Assembly (NCBI GenBank): GCA_016839655.1
Contig: JAEOTW010000039.1
Coordinates: forward strand, 1 to 23,911
Direction: 5' to 3'
From: Promethearchaeota archaeon
Lineage (GTDB): Archaea; Asgardarchaeota; Lokiarchaeia; Sigynarchaeales; SOKP01
DNA length: 23,911 nucleotides
The position numbers were made by a program, and so were the translations under genes. Below, one piece after another: positions 15,448 through 23,548 of this stretch. Numbering within the stretch: position 1 is the stretch's first letter; each line of letters starts with the position of its first letter. Below the pieces are notes generated by a model. The model had not been told where the DNA came from and searched no databases. It was given only the letters and a program-made list of their open reading frames with translations.

Positions 15448-16296
15448 TTACAAAAGGCCAAGGAGATCAGAAACTCCTCCGATCTTAGGCACATCGACTT
15501 CAAAATAATGACGAACAATATCGAGTAAAAAATTTAAATAGGGCATTGCGATTTTTTCATCATACTGTTCTGAAAGAGATTTAATTAATAATTTTGATGT
15601 GAGTGGTTTTCCTTCAGAGTTTTCAATTATATTGCATATGGAATTAGAAAACTTATATGCTTTATTTATTTCATTTCTTAGTATGATTAAACCTGCCATT
15701 AAATCATACTCAGCGAAGAATTTTTGAACGATGGATTGCTCAATTTCTAATCTTTTTGGATTTATTATTTTTTCCTTATCTCTGATAACTTTACGATTTC
15801 TAAAAATTAGATAATCTTCAAATTCATTTTGGCTACTTCTATAATCCATTTCAGATAATATTTTTAAATCAAAATCAAATGAATTCTGTGTAATATATTT
15901 GAAGAAATTTATTATATGATTATAGAGAAACTCCTGATCCAGAAGAACTAAAGTTTTTTTTCTTAGAAAAATGGCTTTTAATATATATGTCATTAATGTA
16001 TCAGGGATATTTAATTTAATCAAGTCAAACTTTATAGTTTCTGTTTCTGGGGCGATTAATTCTTCATTTCCAACACTCTCTTCTCCTTCGGGAAGTTCGA
16101 TCTTAAAATCTGCTACTAAACAGTCTCTTACAATTAGATTTTTATCTACGTATGCTATAAATGAATGTTCACATATCATCCCAGTAGCTATATTGATTGC
16201 GAGGAGTCCTTTTGAAACACTTTTTGTTGCATCATCGGAAATCTCTATATGATCCCATTTCGAGCAGAGTGGACACCGAACTTCAATTCTCGCCAT
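15448..16296 (-). CDS. N-terminal zinc-finger protein with a helical C-terminal domain, unknown function
   Basis: A 282-residue protein. The N-terminal 65 residues form a probable treble-clef or ribbon zinc finger: C8 and C11 in RCPLCSKWD, then C42 and H44 in GMICEHSF, followed by strand-rich IAYVDKNLIVRDCLVADFKI. A Cys-x-x-Cys...Cys-x-His module with 'vCEHsF...VDKN..VR' spacing seems familiar from uncharacterised archaeal proteins, but I cannot name the family. Residues about 75-90 are an acidic linker. About 90-282 are mostly helical with charged residues (LMTYILKAIFLRKKTLVLLDQ, YDLMAGLIILRNEINKAYKF), without a catalytic signature or membrane helix. Gene context (crotonase downstream, small membrane protein upstream, all minus strand) gives no functional clue. 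Confidence 0.6.
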   Translation of the reverse strand: MARIEVRCPLCSKWDHIEISDDATKSVSKGLLAINIATGMICEHSFIAYVDKNLIVRDCLVADFKIELPEGEESVGNEELIAPETETIKFDLIKLNIPDTLMTYILKAIFLRKKTLVLLDQEFLYNHIINFFKYITQNSFDFDLKILSEMDYRSSQNEFEDYLIFRNRKVIRDKEKIINPKRLEIEQSIVQKFFAEYDLMAGLIILRNEINKAYKFSNSICNIIENSEGKPLTSKLLIKSLSEQYDEKIAMPYLNFLLDIVRHYFEVDVPKIGGVSDLLGLL

Positions 16297-16447
16297 TTTA
16301 ACTCAAGAAATTAATATAATTGATTAGAAAATTTTTATATATAATAATAATCGTTTTATTACAATCTTATATTTCTATAATAAATGTTGTATTATCACTT
16401 AATAAATTTGTTTTATAACAGAGTAAATGGTGAGTTTTATCATAGTT

Positions 16448-16927
16448 TTAAATTCTTCTAACTCGACCATAATTTCTCTCAATTAAATTCGCAACAAGTA
16501 GAATAAATATTGCACTAATAACTTCTGCTGTCAGAAATGCCATAGAATTATCTAAGAATACTACAGAGATTAAGAATGTGATAAAAAAGAAGATATTGAA
16601 AAGTATAAAAACTATCAATAAAGGTTTTGTAACTGGAAAATCTAAAAATCTCTTTAATTTTGAACTTCTACTGATCGTTTTTCGAAATCTGCTTCTTAAT
16701 TTTTCTCTTCTCTCAACTTGGGCATAACTTTCAAAAATAATAAGAGTAGCATAGAAAAGTGCCACCCAAATTCCAATTGGAATTAAGATTGCTACTATAT
16801 GATTTCCCATAGATAAGAAATATTGACCTATGTAAATAAAATATAATTGGGATATTCCACTCATTCCTAATAGGAGTAAAAGGGAACCAAAATATTCTTT
16901 TGAAGTCCAACGAATTCTAATCGGCAT
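16448..16927 (-). CDS. Small four-helix membrane protein, unknown function
   Basis: A 159-residue protein with four hydrophobic segments in two pairs: about 12-34 (YFGSLLLLLGMSGISQLYFI), 42-67 (HIVAILIPIGIWVALFYATL), 103-125 (LLIVFILFNIFFFITFLISV) and 130-150. The loop between helices 2 and 3 is strongly basic (RREKLRSRFRKTISRSSKLKR), and both ends are basic, so both ends and this loop should face the cytoplasm. No known motif is seen. It starts 25 bases downstream of the tRNA-Val gene on the same strand. Confidence 0.6.
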   Translation of the reverse strand: MPIRIRWTSKEYFGSLLLLLGMSGISQLYFIYIGQYFLSMGNHIVAILIPIGIWVALFYATLIIFESYAQVERREKLRSRFRKTISRSSKLKRFLDFPVTKPLLIVFILFNIFFFITFLISVVFLDNSMAFLTAEVISAIFILLVANLIERNYGRVRRI

Positions 16928-16951
16928 TTTTCTGTTACCCTAAATGTTTAA

Positions 16952-17028
16952 TGGTGGGCCCGGCGCGATTTGAACGCACGACCTTCCGCACGTCAAGCGG
17001 ACGTCATACCGAGCTAGACCACGGGCCC
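16952..17028 (-). tRNA. tRNA-Val(GAC), with 3' CCA in the DNA
   Basis: Read on the minus strand from 17028: acceptor GGGCCCG pairs with CGGGCCC, discriminator A16955. D-arm GTCT/TGAC; anticodon arm TCCGC-TTGACGT-GCGGA with anticodon GAC (16992-16994); variable loop AGGTC; T-arm GTGCG-TTCAAAT-CGCGC. No intron. The three bases after the discriminator are CCA, so the CCA end is encoded, unlike in the tRNA-Gly gene of this window. It is a GC-rich island in AT-rich flanks, consistent with a functional tRNA. Confidence 0.93.
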
Positions 17029-17130
17029 AGACTTTAATAATTAAAATCTTGTTGTATTAATTAATGGTAAGAAAAAATAAATATTTTATTAAAATTGCTA
17101 ATTTCTAATATTTCAATATAAATTTATATT

Positions 17131-17507
17131 TTAAGGACAAAATTTGATTTCTTTCTGCTGAGAGATCCATCTTTTTAAACTAAGTTTCTTCATTTCTTTC
17201 ATGTTTTCTATTTTTCGCTTATAATGTCCAATTTCATCTTTTACAAATCTATTTAACTTATTGCAAACAAAATCAGAACATTCAAAGCAATATTTTTTAT
17301 TCTTTGAAAGAGCATAGGTTCTCAATTCACAATTCCTAGTCCAACATTCTTCTTTAGGGCCTCTACATTTCTCACAGCTAATGGCTTCAATTTTGGGATC
17401 AATATTTTCTTTGAACCACCCTAATAATTCGTTTTTTAATTGTTCATCTCCGTGAGAAGCTAACTATCCCAATTCTTTTTACACTTTTGAGCATTTAAAA
17501 TGCCGAT
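17131..17507 (-). pseudogene. 5'-truncated, frameshifted DUF3795-like (Cys-rich) gene
   Basis: The open frame from 17463 to the TAA at 17131 has no ATG and encodes a Cys-rich pattern typical of the latter two thirds of DUF3795 proteins: SCEKCRG, ECWTRNCELRTYAL, KYCFECSDFVCNKLNRF, then KRKIENMKEMKKLSLKRWIS and a final CP. Upstream, the preceding coding remnant (17466-17507) continues in another frame as IGILNAQKCKKNWDS. One inserted base near 17463 would join the two as DS-x-ASHGDEQLKNEL. The first Cys motif and start codon expected before this are absent; instead the sulfotransferase stop codon at 17508 directly precedes the remnant, in frame with it. The gene therefore looks broken twice. 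TTG 17325 could start a 64-residue product, but this would lack most metal-binding cysteines. The function of intact DUF3795 proteins is unknown. Confidence 0.65.
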
Positions 17508-18161
17508 TTATTCTTTTTTATAATCCAGTATTTCTAACAAATCATTTGGAAATATTTTATTAAATTCTGTATAATGGATTTTTTTGAATAATTTTGGATA
17601 TGTGTGTATATTTTCTTCATTTGTTCGATGATATTTTATTTTTAATTTATTTTTAAATCCATTTAATATATTTTCATAACTGATATTTTCATCGTTGATA
17701 TGATTTTTTATATCATTACATATTTTTGGTAAATTTTTCATATCATAGAATTCTTCTAATTTTATAATTAAAATATTATTATTGAAATTTCTATTTTTAA
17801 TATCATTATACATAGCAGTTATATTCCATAATCCACAGTTGTTCATTTCAAATAAAATCTTTTCATCATCATCTAAACTATTTATTTTTTGTTGATATGT
17901 TTTATTATCAAATTCTTTTTTAGGTATATGAAGCCATTCTTCATCTGATATTTGATGATATCTCATTCCTGAACATATCATTTCATATGGATTTCTTATA
18001 ATTATTATACATTTATTATTTTTAATTTCATGATCAGAAATTAAATTGAAATGGTCATTAAATTTATATTTTAATTTAGTTTTACATAATTTCTTTATTT
18101 CCATAAATATATTTCTAAATAATTGTGTTCCTGTCTTATGATAACTACCTACAATTAACAT
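17508..18161 (-). CDS. Sulfotransferase-like P-loop protein, probably horizontally acquired
   Basis: A 217-residue protein with the two PAPS-binding regions of sulfotransferases: an N-terminal P-loop-like SYHKTGTQLFRNIF (6-19; compare the family's fpKsGTTw) and IIIIRNPYEMICSGMRYH (52-69; the 3'-phosphate motif RNPxDxxxSxxxH, with R56 and S64). Length is somewhat short for the family (about 250-300) but both ends look natural. The likely reaction is sulfate transfer from PAPS to a sugar, lipid or protein acceptor; the acceptor is unknown. Composition is extreme: Ile, Asn, Lys and Tyr dominate, with heavy use of ATA and AAT codons, well beyond its AT-rich neighbours. It lies between a truncated DUF3795 gene and phosphoglycerate kinase. 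Together these suggest recent acquisition, perhaps from a virus or a very AT-rich donor. Confidence 0.7.
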   Translation of the reverse strand: MLIVGSYHKTGTQLFRNIFMEIKKLCKTKLKYKFNDHFNLISDHEIKNNKCIIIIRNPYEMICSGMRYHQISDEEWLHIPKKEFDNKTYQQKINSLDDDEKILFEMNNCGLWNITAMYNDIKNRNFNNNILIIKLEEFYDMKNLPKICNDIKNHINDENISYENILNGFKNKLKIKYHRTNEENIHTYPKLFKKIHYTEFNKIFPNDLLEILDYKKE

Positions 18162-18201
18162 ATATGTATAATTTTAATTTTCGTATATTTATAATATAAT
18201 A

Positions 18202-18237
18202 TAAAAAATAAATAAAAAAAATAGAAGATTAACTTCT
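18202..18237 (-). terminator. Hairpin plus oligo-T terminator of the phosphoglycerate kinase gene
   Basis: On the minus strand, AGAAG and CTTCT (18223-18237) form a stem around TTAAT immediately at the stop codon, followed by ATTTTTTTTATTTATTTTTT. Stem and T-run together make a good terminator. Confidence 0.6.
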
Positions 18238-19472
18238 TAAGCTTTTTTCTCTCTTAATGCTCTTATCATAGGCAAATCCTTACCAGAGAGAATTTCTAAC
18301 ATAGCTCCTCCTGCAGTGGATATAAAAGAAACATCATCTGCCTTTCCTGCCATTGAGGCTGCAGCACCCATTTCACCACCACCTATAATTGTAAGTGCCT
18401 TATTTTTCTTTGTAGCAGCTACCATAGTCTCCACAATTTCATTTGTGGATTTTCTAAACACATCTTTTTCAAAAATTCCTGGAGGACCATTAGCTACAAT
18501 TGTTTTACATTTCATTAAAATCTCATTAAATTTTTCTACTGTTGCTTCACCAACATCTCCAGTAGTAGTATTATAAGTACCTGCTTCATCGATACTAATA
18601 GTTTTTCTATTGCCATTGTCGTCAATTATTAGATCTTCTGGGAGAATAATTTTATCTTTATATTTATTATATGTGTCCGTGATCATATCCTTATTTGCTT
18701 CTAAATCTTCAGCTATTATATTATGGTTTGGTTCTCCCATATTTTTACCTAACGCTTCAAAGATTAAGATAGCAGTAAGTCCTGAACATAGAGCATAATC
18801 CAATTTATCATTATCAAAATTAAATTTCATTGCCTTAAATTTATCAATTGCCTTAGCTCCACCAATTAACATAGCCATAGGTTTTTCAGGATCTTGCATT
18901 ATTTTCTTCAAAGCATCTAATTCTTTATCAGTAATAGGGCCAGCTATCATTTTAGGCCATCCTACGATTGAAGCGTGAGCACGATGAGCAGCTCCAAAAG
19001 CATCAACAATCACATAATCAACTAAAGGAAATAATGCTTTAACCATATCAGTATTTTCTGCATCGGAGAAATCCTCATAATTCTTCATTTCACCATCAAA
19101 TTTTCGAACATTATTAAGGACTAATACCTCTCCAGGTTTGAGATCTTTAATTGCTTGAACTGCTTGTTCTCCGTAAATATCTTTAACAAATTTTACTGGT
19201 CGACCGAGGTATTTTTCAATTTCTCTTGCATGTATATCCAAATCTGTGAAATCTTCTCTTCCTGGACGTGATTGATGGGCTAAAATGATTACAGCACTCT
19301 TCTTAAAATATTCGTTTAGGGCGGGTACAAGTGCACGAATTCGAGGAGAATCTCTAATTTCCATTTTCTCTAGATCAATATTGGAATTGATATCGACACG
19401 CATTAAGATTTTTTTACCTATTAATTTAACATCTTTAAAAGATGTATAGTCAATTTTCATATCTTTCTTCAC
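18237..19472 (-). CDS. pgk: Phosphoglycerate kinase
   Basis: Interconverts 1,3-bisphosphoglycerate/ADP and 3-phosphoglycerate/ATP in glycolysis and gluconeogenesis; cytoplasmic. The 411 residues match the archaeal form: RVDINSN (25-31) in place of the RVDFNVP signature, RIRA with substrate arginine, LAHQSRPG (65-71), VLNNVRKF, DAFGAAHRAHASIVG, the domain-2 segment GGAKAIDKFKAM, TIVANGPPGIFE, and the nucleotide-binding IIGGGEMGAAAS, then STAGGAMLEILSGKDLPMIRAL. The start may be GTG 19472 or ATG 19460 four codons later; both precede the conserved region. The gene has its own hairpin terminator and is divergent from larB. There are no other glycolytic genes nearby. Confidence 0.95.
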   Translation of the reverse strand: MKKDMKIDYTSFKDVKLIGKKILMRVDINSNIDLEKMEIRDSPRIRALVPALNEYFKKSAVIILAHQSRPGREDFTDLDIHAREIEKYLGRPVKFVKDIYGEQAVQAIKDLKPGEVLVLNNVRKFDGEMKNYEDFSDAENTDMVKALFPLVDYVIVDAFGAAHRAHASIVGWPKMIAGPITDKELDALKKIMQDPEKPMAMLIGGAKAIDKFKAMKFNFDNDKLDYALCSGLTAILIFEALGKNMGEPNHNIIAEDLEANKDMITDTYNKYKDKIILPEDLIIDDNGNRKTISIDEAGTYNTTTGDVGEATVEKFNEILMKCKTIVANGPPGIFEKDVFRKSTNEIVETMVAATKKNKALTIIGGGEMGAAASMAGKADDVSFISTAGGAMLEILSGKDLPMIRALREKKA

Positions 19473-19617
19473 TTTGATTTAGGATTTAAAATTGATTGAA
19501 TTGTAATTTATAATTATTATGAGTAATTATTATCTTTTTTCTAAATTTAGTAAACTACAAAATTTATGATAATTTATTGATTTTAATAGAATCATAATTT
19601 AGCAAAGGTTAAGCTAA

Positions 19618-20397
19618 TTGAGTGAAATTAAAAATATTCTTTTAAAATTACTAGAAAAAGAAATTTCCTTGGAAGATGCTGAGAAATTGTTAAAAGCAAA
19701 TTTGATTGAAGAAGTTGGCGATTTAGCAAAACTAGACGTTTTTCGAAGAACTAGAACTGGTACTCCTGAAGTAATTTTTGCTCAAAATAAAGAGTCTCAG
19801 ATGTTAATAGACATTACAGCTCAATTTCTTAAAAGTAAAAAATTTGCAATTATTTCTCGTTATAATGAGATACAAAAAGATCTTATTCTTGAGTATTTTG
19901 GAGATAATAAAGATTTCATAATTAAAATAAATGATTTAGGAAAACTTATAGTTATAAAGGAATCAACACATAATTTTGAAAGTAAAGGAGGCATTGTAGG
20001 GATTATTACAGCGGGAAGTTCTGATATTCCTATAGCAGCTGAAGCAGAAGCAATTGTAAAAGTAATGGGATGTAAGGTTATTTCGAGTTATGATGTTGGG
20101 ATTGCTGGTATACATCGAATTTTTACTCCATTAAGTAAAATGATAAAGAATGGTGTACATGTGATTATTGTTTGCGCTGGTATGGAGGGAACTCTACCTG
20201 GTGTTGTTGCGGCTCTTGTCGACCTTCCCGTTATAGGAGTTCCAATCTCGAGCGGTTATGGTATAGGTGAAAAAGGTAAAGGGGCACTAATCACTATGCT
20301 ACAATCATGTTCTCCTGGATTAGTAGTTGTGAATATTGATAATGGATTTGGTGCAGGAGCTTCTGCAGCCATTATTGCAAATAAGATTGCTGAATAA
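19618..20397 (+). CDS. larB: LarB, nickel-pincer cofactor biosynthesis (pyridinium-3,5-biscarboxylate mononucleotide synthase)
   Basis: Carboxylates and hydrolyses nicotinic acid adenine dinucleotide in the first step of the nickel-pincer nucleotide pathway used by lactate racemase and relatives. The 259 residues show the family layout: an N-terminal helical region with ISLEDAEKLLK, LDVFRRTRTGTPEVIFAQ, and a C-terminal PurE-like domain with IITAGSSDIPIAAEAEAI, GIAGIHRI, VCAGMEGTLPGVVAAL, PVIGVPISSGYG and SCSPGLVVVNIDNGFGAG. Cys231 in SCSPG sits where the covalently reacting cysteine of LarB is reported. The start is TTG (no ATG is available before the conserved N-terminus), with AAAGGT about 10 bases upstream. 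LarC lies 1.7 kb downstream on the other strand; LarE is not in the window. PurE itself is excluded by the N-terminal domain. Confidence 0.92.
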   Translation: MSEIKNILLKLLEKEISLEDAEKLLKANLIEEVGDLAKLDVFRRTRTGTPEVIFAQNKESQMLIDITAQFLKSKKFAIISRYNEIQKDLILEYFGDNKDFIIKINDLGKLIVIKESTHNFESKGGIVGIITAGSSDIPIAAEAEAIVKVMGCKVISSYDVGIAGIHRIFTPLSKMIKNGVHVIIVCAGMEGTLPGVVAALVDLPVIGVPISSGYGIGEKGKGALITMLQSCSPGLVVVNIDNGFGAGASAAIIANKIAE

Positions 20398-20485
20398 TTA
20401 TCTTCAAAAAAAAATATAAATCCTAAGAATATCCTTCTCATACAACAAGAGTCTTCTCATTTTAGTCTAATATCATTTAGAAAAA

Positions 20486-20495
20486 CTATATAAAT
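20486..20495 (+). promoter_or_regulatory. TATA box upstream of the membrane protein gene
   Basis: CTATATAAAT lies about 70 bases before ATG 20559, preceded by an A-rich BRE-like stretch. Predicted transcription start is near 20517, leaving a leader of about 40 bases. Sequence pattern only. Confidence 0.4.
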
Positions 20496-20558
20496 ATTCA
20501 GATTTAAAATTCTTTTAATTGTTAATAAAAAACAAATTTTAAATTAAAAGTGTATTTT

Positions 20559-21230
20559 ATGCCGCCAACTCAAGCATCATTAGATGCTTTAGCTAACCTT
20601 CGTATATTAAATTCGGAATTAGGATGGTATGTTATCCCTCTACTTGCTATAGTATTATATATTTATGGTGTAGAAATTAAAAATGCTAGGGAAACAGGAA
20701 ATTGGAATACAGTGTATGCAGGTCTTACAGTATTAGGCTTAGATTTAATTAATGAAATATGGAATGGACTTGTTTTTGCTTTCTCTAATTATTCAGCTTT
20801 TTGGACTACTCCCGGAGCAAGTGCTTATATCATTTTGATTGGATGGAATATTGAAATTGCTTTTATGTTTTCTATAGCCGGAATTGTTTTTGCTAAGTTC
20901 TTACCGGAAGATAAGAATAAAAAAATACTAGGACTTCCTAATCGATGGGCTATGGCAATTGGATTTACTCTGTTTTGTTTAATTGTTGAAATTTTCTTGA
21001 ATATTGGAAATTATTTAATATGGGAGTATCCTTGGTGGGAAGCTACACCCTGGGGAGTAATTTTGATCTTTCTAATAGGATACTTCCATTTTTTTGTAGG
21101 AGCTTTCTATGTACATGATTTACCAGAGAGAAAATCAAAATTCAAATTTGTTGGGACAATATACGCCATTGGTATTGGGCTTCTTTGCATCTTTCTGCCT
21201 TTAGGAATAGCCGGAATAATAAATTTTTGA
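20559..21230 (+). CDS. Polytopic membrane protein, unknown function
   Basis: About 223 residues with six or seven hydrophobic helices: near 21-38 (GWYVIPLLAIVLYIYGV), 51-75, 87-110 (YIILIGWNIEIAFMFSIAGI), 128-150 (WAMAIGFTLFCLIVEIFLNI), 164-185 (WGVILIFLIGYFHFFVGAFY) and 198-222. Conserved-looking acidic and amide residues sit within the membrane segments (DLINEIWNG, NIEIAF, EIFLNIGN), which may indicate a binding or transport site. No family is recognised. ATG 20559 is taken as the start; GTG 20550 three codons earlier is the alternative. It lies between larB and a TPR gene, so a link to nickel or cofactor metabolism is possible but unsupported by motifs. Confidence 0.6.
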   Translation: MPPTQASLDALANLRILNSELGWYVIPLLAIVLYIYGVEIKNARETGNWNTVYAGLTVLGLDLINEIWNGLVFAFSNYSAFWTTPGASAYIILIGWNIEIAFMFSIAGIVFAKFLPEDKNKKILGLPNRWAMAIGFTLFCLIVEIFLNIGNYLIWEYPWWEATPWGVILIFLIGYFHFFVGAFYVHDLPERKSKFKFVGTIYAIGIGLLCIFLPLGIAGIINF

Positions 21231-21238
21231 GATAATTA

Positions 21239-21261
21239 ACTTCTTTTTTTTCTTTTATTTT
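21239..21261 (+). terminator. Oligo-T terminator after the membrane protein gene
   Basis: A run of eight T residues (21244-21251) followed by further T-tracts begins about 10 bases after the TGA, typical of archaeal transcription termination. Confidence 0.5.
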
Positions 21262-21460
21262 AATTAAACACATTTTTAATTAAATATCTAAACGTTTAAT
21301 GAATTTTTTAACTTAAAGTGAAGGACTCAATTATTCAAAGATTTATCCCTTTTCAAAATTGAGAAATAAACCGTTTCAATATCTTGAAAATTTACGAATT
21401 CAAGATAGATAAGTATAAAAAGGTATATTAATATAATAAGTATTGAACTTATTTTTGAAT

Positions 21461-21475
21461 TAATATATATAAAAA
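21461..21475 (+). promoter_or_regulatory. TATA-like promoter of the TPR gene
   Basis: TAATATATATAAAAA centred about 46 bases before the ATG at 21514; predicted transcription start near 21493, giving a leader of about 20 bases. The 283-base gap around it contains no gene. Confidence 0.4.
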
Positions 21476-21513
21476 ATTTATAAAAATTCTAAGAAGAAGT
21501 AGTTGAGACCCCG

Positions 21514-22056
21514 ATGGTCGCATCTATTGATCATGTTGAACTTTTTGAAAAATCAAAAAAGTTATTTGAAGATGGTGACATCAAGAATACTTTGGAAAAC
21601 TATGAGAAAGCAATGGAACGAATAGATCGTTCACAAATCAAAAACAAACAAGAATATTTACAATTTTTGGAATCCATTCTAAATCATTGCAAAGAAAATA
21701 ACTTAACCGAAGAAGAAGCATTAGTTTTACGAGCATTAGGAAGAACTTTTTCCCTGTTTAAACAATATCCTGAAAGCATGAAATACCACTATCTATCACT
21801 AAAAATTCAGAAAAAACTTGGTAAAAAATTAGAAACCGCTGAAGGATTAGTATTCTTTGCTGAAGACCTTGAAGTATCAGGTAATTTTGATAAATGTGTT
21901 GAAGCATTCCAAGAAGCCTCAGAAGTATACCAAGATTTGGGGAAGCTAAAAAAAGTCAAAGAAATTAAGAAAGAAATTACGAGATTAAAAGAATTTTCAA
22001 AGGAAATGGTTGAAGACGAGTATATATTACACAAGTTTAATGTTGATAAATACTAG
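21514..22056 (+). CDS. TPR-repeat protein
   Basis: A 180-residue, almost wholly helical protein made of tetratricopeptide-like helix pairs. Clear repeats are near 8-38 (SKKLFEDGDIKNTLENYEKA), 72-100 (ALVLRALGRTFSLFKQYPES, then MKYHYLSLKIQKKLG), and 110-145 (TAEGLVFFAEDLEVSGNFDK, then CVEAFQEASEVYQDLG). They have the usual small residues at the helix-packing positions and an 'A/G-x-x-x-x-x-x-g-x-a' pattern. The C-terminus is a charged helix ending in DEYILHKFNVDKY. TPR proteins are protein-protein scaffolds; the partner is unknown. It has its own promoter and a strong T-rich terminator, so it is monocistronic. It converges on larC. Confidence 0.75.
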   Translation: MVASIDHVELFEKSKKLFEDGDIKNTLENYEKAMERIDRSQIKNKQEYLQFLESILNHCKENNLTEEEALVLRALGRTFSLFKQYPESMKYHYLSLKIQKKLGKKLETAEGLVFFAEDLEVSGNFDKCVEAFQEASEVYQDLGKLKKVKEIKKEITRLKEFSKEMVEDEYILHKFNVDKY

Positions 22057-22088
22057 ATATTACAACTAGTGAACTCATTTTCCAACTA

Positions 22089-22110
22089 TTTTTTTTTCTT
22101 ATTTTTTTTT
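22089..22110 (+). terminator. Long oligo-T terminator after the TPR gene
   Basis: Two T-runs of nine bases each (22089-22097 and 22102-22110), about 30 bases after the stop codon and before the convergent larC stop. A standard archaeal terminator. Confidence 0.55.
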
Positions 22111-22131
22111 CTAATATAAATGCGTAAAATA

Positions 22132-23418
22132 TTACTTGAAGCTATTATAGATTTTTTTTATTTCAGAATTGACTAATAATTGAAGCTTTTTTATGGTTAA
22201 ATCAGTATCTTCACTAATTTTTTTAAGATCTTCATACTCTGGTTTTATATTAACGATTTCAAGTCCTTTATCTGATTCAATATATGAGATTTTATAATCA
22301 ATTTCATAAGTCTCGTCATTTATCTCAATAGTCTTCTTTTCAATTTTTCTGTTTACACACATTCTATTTATTGTATTGAATCTCACTCCCAATGTTCCTA
22401 ATTCATTTACAATTTTTTCAATTATTTTAAAAACATCCTCTGGATAACAAAGTATTTTTATAATATGGCTAGGTCTGTTTTTTTTAGTCATACTTGGAAA
22501 TACTTGGATATCAAGAATTTTTTCCTTTTCAATATTAGTGATGAAATTTCCGAGAATTTCGCCAGATATATCATCAACATCAGTTTCTAATACAGAAACT
22601 TGTTCTACATATTGTTGTAAGATATGATTTGAATTAGAATAATTAGATCCTGTATCCTCACCATAAAATAGTCTTAAGATATTTAGGAAATCATCGAATT
22701 TCTTTTGCCCCGTGCTAAAGACTGACTTAATTATATTCATTTCTGGAAGATGTTGAAGAAAATGGGGTTCTAAGTTTACTAATAAAGCTGCTCCTGTAGG
22801 TGTAACTAGTTCAGACTCTATTGGACCTCCAAATGTTATCAATTTTGAATTCTCCAAAATCTTTAAAGTAGCGGGGGCAGGTATAGGTAATTTTCCATGT
22901 TTTGTATTAACTGTACCCCCACCTAAAGCAATTTTACCGCAAGAAATTCTCAGTCCTTCCTTAAAACCATTAATCTTATCAAGAACAGATGCTACCCCAA
23001 TAATATCTATAAAAGTATCAATTGAACTCAATTCATGTAAATGAAGGTTTTCAGTTAAATCTCCATGAACTTCTGCTTCAGCTTGAATTAATGAATTTAA
23101 AACCTTATTAGCATAATTTTTTGCTAATTCAGACATTTTTGAATTTAGAAGATAATTATTAAGTGATTTCTGTAGAGTCTTTGCGGTTCTATGATCTTTT
23201 GTTTCTTCAATGTCTATTTTTAATTGATTCAATTTGATCCCACTTCTTTCTGTGTGGATTAATTCAATATCTATTTTTTTTACATTAGGTAGATAATTTT
23301 TCAGATCCTTTAATTCATATAAAACTACATTAGGTTCTGGAACTAGCCCTAAAAGACCTGCAAGGAACATATCACCTGAGATTCCAGAGTGAAGTAAATC
23401 AATATATAAGGTTCTCAT
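22132..23418 (-). CDS. larC: LarC, nickel insertion protein of nickel-pincer cofactor biosynthesis
   Basis: CTP-dependent cyclometallase that inserts nickel into pyridinium-3,5-bisthiocarboxylate mononucleotide, the last step of the pathway in which LarB acts first. The 428 residues cover both LarC domains in one uninterrupted frame. Visible signatures are the N-terminal LYIDLLHSGISGDMFLAGLL, LHLHELSSIDTFIDIIG (125-141), GGGTVNTKHGKLPIPAPATL, SELVTPTGAALL, and in the C-terminal domain VLETDVDDISGEILG (276-290), VFPSMTKKNRPSH and LGTLGVRFN. In Lactobacillus plantarum the two halves are joined by a programmed frameshift; here no shift is needed. The ATG at 23418 is the only start fitting the conserved N-terminus. 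The gene is separated from larB by a membrane protein and a TPR protein. Confidence 0.92.
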   Translation of the reverse strand: MRTLYIDLLHSGISGDMFLAGLLGLVPEPNVVLYELKDLKNYLPNVKKIDIELIHTERSGIKLNQLKIDIEETKDHRTAKTLQKSLNNYLLNSKMSELAKNYANKVLNSLIQAEAEVHGDLTENLHLHELSSIDTFIDIIGVASVLDKINGFKEGLRISCGKIALGGGTVNTKHGKLPIPAPATLKILENSKLITFGGPIESELVTPTGAALLVNLEPHFLQHLPEMNIIKSVFSTGQKKFDDFLNILRLFYGEDTGSNYSNSNHILQQYVEQVSVLETDVDDISGEILGNFITNIEKEKILDIQVFPSMTKKNRPSHIIKILCYPEDVFKIIEKIVNELGTLGVRFNTINRMCVNRKIEKKTIEINDETYEIDYKISYIESDKGLEIVNIKPEYEDLKKISEDTDLTIKKLQLLVNSEIKKIYNSFK

Positions 23419-23548
23419 CTTATTAATATTTTAAAATTGGTATATGACTCAAAATTTTATGTGATAACAATTTTATAATTATATTATCTATTTTATAATA
23501 TTAAGAATTATTAAAAATAAATTCGATTTTCAAAATTAGGGCATAGAT

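Noticed and set aside
17131..17325. Intact 64-residue gene starting at TTG 17325
   Set aside because: The same frame continues upstream with coding character to 17463 and, after a frame change, to 17507, so this is the tail of a larger broken gene rather than a small gene.
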